Below are positions 6,464 to 10,360 of a stretch of DNA of 10,360 nucleotides, piece after piece. Under the pieces are notes generated by a model. It was not told the origin of the DNA, ran no database searches, and saw only the letters and a program-made list of their open reading frames with translations. How positions within the stretch are numbered: the first letter of the stretch is position 1; each line of letters starts with the position of its first letter. The stretch covers positions 1 through 10,360 of the forward strand of contig CAYWMN010000126.1 in the NCBI GenBank assembly GCA_964459065.1, read 5' to 3'. This stretch comes from JAMCXS01 sp964459065. Lineage in GTDB: Bacteria > Acidobacteriota > Terriglobia > UBA7540. The translations under genes were made by a program, and so were the position numbers.

Positions 6464-7153
6464 TTAGGAACTGCCGGCAGCCGGGGCTTCCGCCTCGTTC
6501 TTGCCCGCAAAGCCGGAGACGGATTTGGGCAAGGGCTGTTGGGCGGGCTCTTCCGGTTCGGAAGCAGCGGCGGCCATGCGGCGGCTTTCCCGGTAAGTGT
6601 GCAGAACGCGGTGAACCACGGTGAGGTTGGAAAGAATCACAATCACCCAGAGCACCGGGGCCATGCGGTCAAAAAGAGCGCCGATGATGATCAGCACCAC
6701 GCGCTCAGCCCGCTCGAGGAAACCGACTTTGCAGGAAGGGATCAGGTTCTCGGCGCGGGCGCGGGTATAGCTGGTCATCACGGAACCGATCATGGCGGCC
6801 GCCACCAGCGTGACGTAGACGGAGCGGTTGATGCGGCCGTAATAAATCAGCAGGCCGATCAGCAGAATCAGGTCCGAGTAGCGGTCCAGGACGGAATCGA
6901 AAAAACCGCCGAACGGCGTCACCCGCCGCGTGGTCCGCGCCACCGGGCCGTCGGTCAGGTCAAAGATGCCGCCAAAAAAGATCGTTGCCCCCGCCCAGCG
7001 GAAATAGCCGTAAGCAAACAGGTACGCCGCCACCAGATTGATGGTGAACCCAATAAAAGTGAGGATGTTGGGGTTGACGCCGACCTTCGCAAAGGCTCGG
7101 ATGATCGCGTTGTACCCATACCAGCAGGTCTTGCCAATCTGTCGGGTAATCAT
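6464..7153 (-). CDS. CDP-alcohol phosphatidyltransferase, phosphatidylinositol-phosphate synthase-like
   Basis: This 229-residue membrane protein carries the full CDP-alcohol phosphotransferase signature D65-x2-D68-G-x2-A-R-x8-G82-x3-D86-x3-D90, the four metal-binding aspartates. Hydrophobic segments lie at about 30-48, 54-64, 93-106, 111-127, 150-160 and 166-182, as expected for this fold. The later region SYTRARAE (128-135) with VGFLERAER (143-151) and RVLHTY (182-187) resembles mycobacterial PgsA1 (SYIKARAE, GFIERPER, RLHTVW), as I recall that sequence, more than E. coli PgsA. The likely reaction is therefore transfer of a CDP-diacylglycerol phosphatidyl group to an inositol phosphate or similar polyol phosphate. 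Glycerol-3-phosphate remains possible. The last 35 residues are Ala/Pro/Glu-rich and probably disordered. The gene converges on the hydrogenase operon with a 13-bp gap. The ATG has no good Shine-Dalgarno. Confidence 0.82.
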   Translation of the reverse strand: MITRQIGKTCWYGYNAIIRAFAKVGVNPNILTFIGFTINLVAAYLFAYGYFRWAGATIFFGGIFDLTDGPVARTTRRVTPFGGFFDSVLDRYSDLILLIGLLIYYGRINRSVYVTLVAAAMIGSVMTSYTRARAENLIPSCKVGFLERAERVVLIIIGALFDRMAPVLWVIVILSNLTVVHRVLHTYRESRRMAAAASEPEEPAQQPLPKSVSGFAGKNEAEAPAAGSS

Positions 7154-7232
7154 GGTTTCAATTCAGGAGTTCGCGCGGCCAGGGCGTTCGGGTTCCGGGG
7201 TTTTGAGCGCAGATGACACTCCCCGCCGTCTA

Positions 7233-7264
7233 TTTCCAGGGCGCCCGTTTCCAGGCGGGCGCTC
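7233..7264. repeat. Palindromic intergenic element (REP-like candidate)
   Basis: GCGCCCG (7241-7247) and its exact complement CGGGCGC (7256-7262) enclose TTTCCAGG (7248-7255). Including one G-T pair, the stem extends to 9 bp (7239-7264). TTTCCAGG also occurs directly before the left arm (7233-7240), giving a 15-bp period in which the second 7-mer is the reverse complement of the first. If the 7279-7307 promoter is real, the element lies in the transcript leader of the phosphatidyltransferase gene. On the minus strand the loop reads CCTGGAAA, a form I recall from dispersed palindromes in acidobacterial genomes. Confidence 0.5.
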
Positions 7265-7278
7265 CACTAATGTTGCGT

Positions 7279-7307
7279 ATCTTATCGGAAAGTCCGCTTC
7301 TGTGCAA
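7279..7307 (-). promoter_or_regulatory. Candidate promoter of the phosphatidyltransferase gene
   Basis: On the minus strand TTGCAC (7302-7307) and TAAGAT (7279-7284) are separated by exactly 17 bp. TAAGAT matches TATAAT at four of six positions and TTGCAC matches TTGACA at three of six. Transcription would start near 7272 and give a leader of roughly 120 nt that includes the palindrome at 7233-7264. Confidence 0.4.
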
Positions 7308-7310
7308 CCT

Positions 7311-7341
7311 GCCACCGAGCGGGATTCTAACCCCTGGTGGC
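7311..7341. repeat. 11-bp bulged hairpin
   Basis: GCCACC (7311-7316) pairs with GGTGGC (7336-7341). Inside it AG/CT and GGG/CCC also pair, with two single-base bulges and the loop ATTCTAA, giving 11 pairs in total. It sits just upstream of the predicted minus-strand -35. There is no T-run, so it is not a standard terminator. Its role is unknown. Confidence 0.4.
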
Positions 7342-7386
7342 GTAGAAACCGGACCTTAGTCAGTTTACCCTGCCAGGCGTCAGGCG

Positions 7387-7404
7387 TAAAGCCGCCCGGG
7401 CGGC
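7387..7404 (-). terminator. Weak terminator candidate after glycosidase gene
   Basis: A 14-bp perfect GC palindrome (GCCGCCCGGGCGGC, 7391-7404) lies 32 nt past the glycosidase stop and is followed on the minus strand by only TTTA. The stem would be strong but the U-tract is too short for confidence. Confidence 0.25.
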
Positions 7405-7435
7405 CCAACCAGCTTTTCCCGCTGTTTTTAGGGGC

Positions 7436-9649
7436 TTAACGCGGTTGCATGGAGACGCCCCGGGGACCGGCGCTTAAATCATAGAGTCTGCCCCGGTAGG
7501 GCAGGCCCCGAAGCCTGGCCCGAAATCCCGCCGGCAGAGCGGGTTCGGCCAGAACCTGCTTGCCCCGCCAATCGGGCTGGAAGCCGAAGAACGAACGGAG
7601 GATCAACTCCGGGAACACGCTGCCGATCATGTTGTGCGTGGTCATGGGGCCGCGGCTGGCCACCCGCACGGGATCATCCCACTGGCGGCCCAGAATCTCA
7701 TGTGCCTGCGCGTAAGGCCCTTCGCGGGTAACGCCCTCGAAGCGGTAGAAGGCGTCGAGCGCCTGCTTCCGGCGCCCCAGTTGAACCAATCCCTCGAGGG
7801 TCAGCGCCGGCCATTCGTCATAGGCGCCCATGGGGCCGTGGTCCGGCCGGTCGGAGCGGGGAGCGGCGGGATCTTCCAGGGACAGGGCGCGCATCCAGTA
7901 TTCGGTCAACAGCTCGCGCTCCACAAAAGCCACCATCTCGCGCCGCATGGACGGGGAAAGATCCTCGGCCATCCACCGGACGACGGTCACGAAATCATAG
8001 ACGTGCCGGACCTTGAACCGGCGGCCGTCCGGTTGCCGGCAATACCACACGCCTTCCTTGGGAACGTAAAGCTGCAGAACGGCGCGGGCGAGCTTTTTGG
8101 CCTCCCGGCGCAAATCCGCCGCCTGCCGCGCCTGGCCCCTCCACTCCAACAGATTGGCGAGCGAACGCATCATGCCCACATTGGCGGCGTTCAGCGAGGC
8201 GACGGCGTGAATATAGGTGGGATCGCATTCCAAAAGGTTGTTGGCCGCGCCGTAGTCGGCCAGCTGGCCGCCGTTGGGAACCAGCTGCTTCCAGCCGGTG
8301 GCCAGGCGAACAAGGTGCTCAAGGACGGTTCTGCCGCCCGCCTTTTCGTCGAGCAGCCGGTAATCGCCCGTTACCCGCAGGTGGCCCGAGAGCAGGGCGA
8401 AAACCGAAACATTATTGGCTGAATACCACCGGCCGCGGCCTTCGCCGCTCAAGCAGTCCTGCGCGTACCAGCGGAAAATATCCAGGGTCAGCCAGCGCTT
8501 CAACTGCTGGCGCATCATCTGCGGGTCCAGCATCGACATCAGGAAAGAAGTGTTGTCCCAAAAATAAGTGACGGTGACGGCGAACTGCGGGCCGCCGGTC
8601 ACCACCACGCGCGGCTGGACGGGCAGATTCGTCCGCAGCAGCTGCAGCCGGGAGACGACGCCCATGTAATAGACGCGGCGCATGGCTTCGTCCGGCGTGG
8701 AGAGCACCGGCAGGCTGCCGGAATAGAAATTGTTTCCGGGCTCAAAGACGCGGGCGTAACGGCGGGCCCAGTCGCCCTTGGCGGTTTCAAAGGCGGAGTT
8801 GAATCCGGCGGCCCAGCGCCGGCCCAAAGACAACGCTTCGTCATCCCGGTTGCCCACCGCCATGACGTAGTCGAGGGTGCGTTCCTGGCCGGGATGGAGG
8901 GTGAAATTCCAGATCGCCCTTCCGTAGTGCCCCGCGCTTTCCAGCCGGCCGGGCTTTTCGGCAAAGGCAAAGGCCACCCGCGCGGGCGATTTCAAATGGC
9001 GCACCAGCAGCAGATTTCCGCCCGCGGCGAGCGAGGCGGCAAATTCATCGGGGTCCTGGGGGCGGGGAAATCGAAAGGACCAGCCGGTATCGTAGCGTCC
9101 GACAAAGCCGCGGAGGTCGGCTTTGAGCTCGGCGGGCTGTGCCACCTCGGTCAGGTTCTTGAGCTTCAAGCGGAAGAGGACGCCGCGATTTTCAAACACC
9201 ATCCGGACGGAGCTTTCCAGCTCCAGGTTCCGCGTCCGAGTCCTGCGGAGAATCTGGTAGGCGTACCAGCGGCTCTCGTGGGCCGTTGCTTCGGCGCCGT
9301 TGAGGCTGAGATTTCCGCTGTCCATGCCCTGGGAAAACGGCGGGAAGGTCAGCTCCGTGACCGCCAGCAGGTTGCCGGTTATCTGCAGGGCTCCCCAGAA
9401 GTTGTTGATAGCAGGATAGTTGGCCAGGGTAGCCAGGCGCTTCCAATCGCCCGCTAATTCGTCAAGCGATAGGACGCCTCCGCCCAAAGCCGAGCTTCCG
9501 GCATCGCCGGCTGTGAGCTCCTGGCCGGCGGCGGCCGGGCCCGTCGTGCAGGCTAAAGCCGCGGCCATCATGCCCTGCAGAAAGCCGCGGCGGGATGAGT
9601 CCGCGCCCGGGATGGCTTCATCAGGATGTCCCGATTTCTTTTTCGCCAT
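7436..9649 (-). CDS. Tat-exported six-hairpin glycosidase-like protein
   Basis: This 737-residue protein begins with a Tat signal: S19-R20-R21-G-F-L-Q followed by an Ala-rich hydrophobic stretch (27-41), with probable cleavage after the AAAG region. ALAC with Cys34 leaves a lipoprotein possible. Residues about 80-290 look like a beta-sandwich. Residues about 320-690 look like an (alpha/alpha)6 barrel, with YFWDNTSFLMSMLDP (362-376) resembling the WDS/WDT catalytic-acid region of GH63- and trehalase-type enzymes (Asp365 would be the candidate). GAYDEWPALTLEGL (608-621) and THNMIGSVFPELILRSFFGF (671-690) also fit such barrels, and the end (691-728) fits a small closing beta domain. I cannot assign a GH family or substrate. 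Hydrolysis of a plant or microbial polysaccharide or glycoside in the periplasm is inferred. It follows the peroxiredoxin gene by 36 bp; the ATG lacks a clear Shine-Dalgarno. Confidence 0.75.
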   Translation of the reverse strand: MAKKKSGHPDEAIPGADSSRRGFLQGMMAAALACTTGPAAAGQELTAGDAGSSALGGGVLSLDELAGDWKRLATLANYPAINNFWGALQITGNLLAVTELTFPPFSQGMDSGNLSLNGAEATAHESRWYAYQILRRTRTRNLELESSVRMVFENRGVLFRLKLKNLTEVAQPAELKADLRGFVGRYDTGWSFRFPRPQDPDEFAASLAAGGNLLLVRHLKSPARVAFAFAEKPGRLESAGHYGRAIWNFTLHPGQERTLDYVMAVGNRDDEALSLGRRWAAGFNSAFETAKGDWARRYARVFEPGNNFYSGSLPVLSTPDEAMRRVYYMGVVSRLQLLRTNLPVQPRVVVTGGPQFAVTVTYFWDNTSFLMSMLDPQMMRQQLKRWLTLDIFRWYAQDCLSGEGRGRWYSANNVSVFALLSGHLRVTGDYRLLDEKAGGRTVLEHLVRLATGWKQLVPNGGQLADYGAANNLLECDPTYIHAVASLNAANVGMMRSLANLLEWRGQARQAADLRREAKKLARAVLQLYVPKEGVWYCRQPDGRRFKVRHVYDFVTVVRWMAEDLSPSMRREMVAFVERELLTEYWMRALSLEDPAAPRSDRPDHGPMGAYDEWPALTLEGLVQLGRRKQALDAFYRFEGVTREGPYAQAHEILGRQWDDPVRVASRGPMTTHNMIGSVFPELILRSFFGFQPDWRGKQVLAEPALPAGFRARLRGLPYRGRLYDLSAGPRGVSMQPR

Positions 9650-9685
9650 AGAAAGCGGTTTCCATGCCCGGACCCGAATGCAGAA

Positions 9686-10294
9686 TTAAACGGCCAGGGC
9701 TTCGTGGACCTTGCCCACCATCTTTTCAGAGGGCTTCAGGGTCTTATCGCCTTCGGCCCGCCATTTGGCCGGGCAGACTTCCGCCGGGTTAGCCGACATG
9801 TAGAGATTGGCTTTGAACTTCCTCAGCAGCTCGTCGATGTTGCGGCCGAGATTGTAGAAATTGACTTCCGAGTTCACCAGCACGCCCTTCGGGTCAATGA
9901 TGAAGGTGCCGCGCAAGGCGTGCCCGGTGCCTTCATCGTAGACGCCGAACAGGCGCGAGACTTTGCCCGTGCGGTCGGCGCCCATCGGGTATTGGACGTT
10001 CCCGAGTTCACCCTCGTTCTGGCGCCAGGCCAGATGCACAAACTGCGTGTCCATGCTGACCGTCACAATATCACAGCCGAGCTTTAAAAACTCCTCGTGC
10101 TTTTCCGCCAGGGCGGCGAATTCCGTGGCGCAGACAAATGTGAAGTCGGCGGGGTAAAAAAACAGGATCGTCCAGCGCTTGCGCTCCTTCTGGTCGGCCA
10201 GCTTAAAAACGCCGAACTTTGCTTCGGCAGGATCGTAGGTGTTCAGTTCGAAATCAGTGACATTCTGGCCCAGCTTGACTACTTCTTCAGACAT
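9686..10294 (-). CDS. ahpC: Typical 2-Cys peroxiredoxin (AhpC family)
   Basis: This 202-residue cytoplasmic protein reduces H2O2 and organic hydroperoxides. The peroxidatic Cys55 is in YPADFTFVCATE, which keeps the PxxxTxxC active-site pattern; the usual CPTE has become CATE here. The resolving Cys174 is in AEVCPAKW, as in typical 2-Cys enzymes, so dimers joined by Cys55-Cys174 disulfides are expected. LRGTFIIDPKGVL (127-139) carries the conserved Arg128. Length is normal for AhpC. No ahpF or ahpD gene is adjacent, so the reductant may be thioredoxin or come from elsewhere. Transcription is leftward, into the glycosidase gene 36 bp downstream. The start is fixed by a strong Shine-Dalgarno. 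Confidence 0.95.
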   Translation of the reverse strand: MSEEVVKLGQNVTDFELNTYDPAEAKFGVFKLADQKERKRWTILFFYPADFTFVCATEFAALAEKHEEFLKLGCDIVTVSMDTQFVHLAWRQNEGELGNVQYPMGADRTGKVSRLFGVYDEGTGHALRGTFIIDPKGVLVNSEVNFYNLGRNIDELLRKFKANLYMSANPAEVCPAKWRAEGDKTLKPSEKMVGKVHEALAV

Positions 10295-10303
10295 TCTTGT
10301 GGT

Positions 10304-10310
10304 TCTCCCT
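10304..10310 (-). promoter_or_regulatory. Ribosome binding site of the peroxiredoxin gene
   Basis: AGGGAGA on the minus strand lies 9 nt before the ATG and confirms the start. Confidence 0.7.
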
Positions 10311-10360
10311 TTTCGTCTAAGTGGTGGTGCATGAACAGGCGCACGATTGTTTGTGTAATC
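10311..10360 (-). other. Upstream region of the peroxiredoxin gene (cut by window end)
   Basis: These 50 bases should hold part of the promoter. I see no convincing -35/-10 pair and no clear regulator palindrome; the rest lies outside the window. Confidence 0.3.

Larger units (their letters stand above)
7154..7435 (-). other. 282-bp intergenic region with promoter and structured DNA
   Basis: This gap lies between the glycosidase stop and the phosphatidyltransferase start, both on the minus strand. Read on the minus strand it holds a GC palindrome (7391-7404), a bulged hairpin (7311-7341), a -35/-10 pair (7279-7307), a 7+7 palindromic element with a direct repeat (7233-7264), and about 80 bp without recognisable signals before the ATG. 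No convincing ORF is present. Confidence 0.6.

Noticed and set aside
6471..6480. CTGCCGGCAG palindrome as a terminator between the convergent genes
   Set aside because: It lies inside the phosphatidyltransferase coding region, is short, and has no T-run on either strand.
6539..7216. 225-codon plus-strand frame opposite the phosphatidyltransferase
   Set aside because: The minus strand carries a complete family signature; the plus-strand translation has low-complexity Gly/His/Asp composition and no motif.
7305..7375. Possible tRNA gene on the minus strand because of a T-arm-like segment
   Set aside because: The invariant loop C is replaced by A, the T-stem pairs poorly, and no matching 5' acceptor strand or anticodon arm is found at the right distance.
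7634..8422. 262-codon plus-strand frame opposite the glycosidase
   Set aside because: Antisense shadow of a 737-residue Tat-signal protein, without a domain or ribosome binding site that would favour it.

Overview
This window comes from a GC-rich bacterial chromosome. Its gene content and style fit Acidobacteriota best: a YncE-type phosphoesterase, a group 3b [NiFe] hydrogenase, a Tat-exported six-hairpin glycosidase, and a palindromic intergenic repeat built around CTGGAAA. That assignment is an inference from general resemblance, not from a marker gene. No rRNA, tRNA, CRISPR array, transposase or phage gene is seen, and no gene-free stretch exceeds 300 bases.

Positions 1-1286 (+) hold the 3' part of a secreted-type phosphoesterase whose N-terminus lies outside the window. 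A 151-bp intergenic region follows. It contains a near-consensus CRP/FNR-family site, a possible -10 placed so that the site would be centred at -41.5, and a separate 7+7 inverted repeat over the predicted start site.

Positions 1438-6450 (+) are a tightly packed six-gene operon with overlaps or gaps of 1-26 nt. The order is Fe-S electron-transfer subunit (beta), a stand-alone cyclic-nucleotide-binding-fold protein, FAD/NAD(P)/[2Fe-2S] subunit (gamma), [NiFe] small subunit (delta), [NiFe] large subunit (alpha), and the large-subunit maturation protease. Apart from the inserted sensor-fold gene and the appended protease, this is the order of the Pyrococcus sulfhydrogenase operon (hydBGDA). The expected enzyme is a soluble cytoplasmic NADP(H)-linked hydrogenase: H2 is split at the Ni-Fe site in alpha, electrons pass through three [4Fe-4S] clusters in delta, and reach FAD/NADP in gamma, with beta as a further Fe-S relay. 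The hyp maturation genes are not in the window.

Positions 6464-10294 are all on the minus strand, convergent with the operon. In transcription order they are an AhpC-type peroxiredoxin, a Tat-signal glycoside hydrolase-like protein, a 282-bp intergenic region with a palindromic element, a second hairpin and a plausible promoter, and a CDP-alcohol phosphatidyltransferase that resembles bacterial phosphatidylinositol-phosphate synthases.

The most interesting parts are the regulatory-looking protein inside the hydrogenase operon, whose phosphate-binding cassette is non-canonical and which has no DNA-binding domain, together with the CRP/FNR-like site in front of the operon, and the structured intergenic DNA at 7233-7404. 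I did not find a wholly unknown system.
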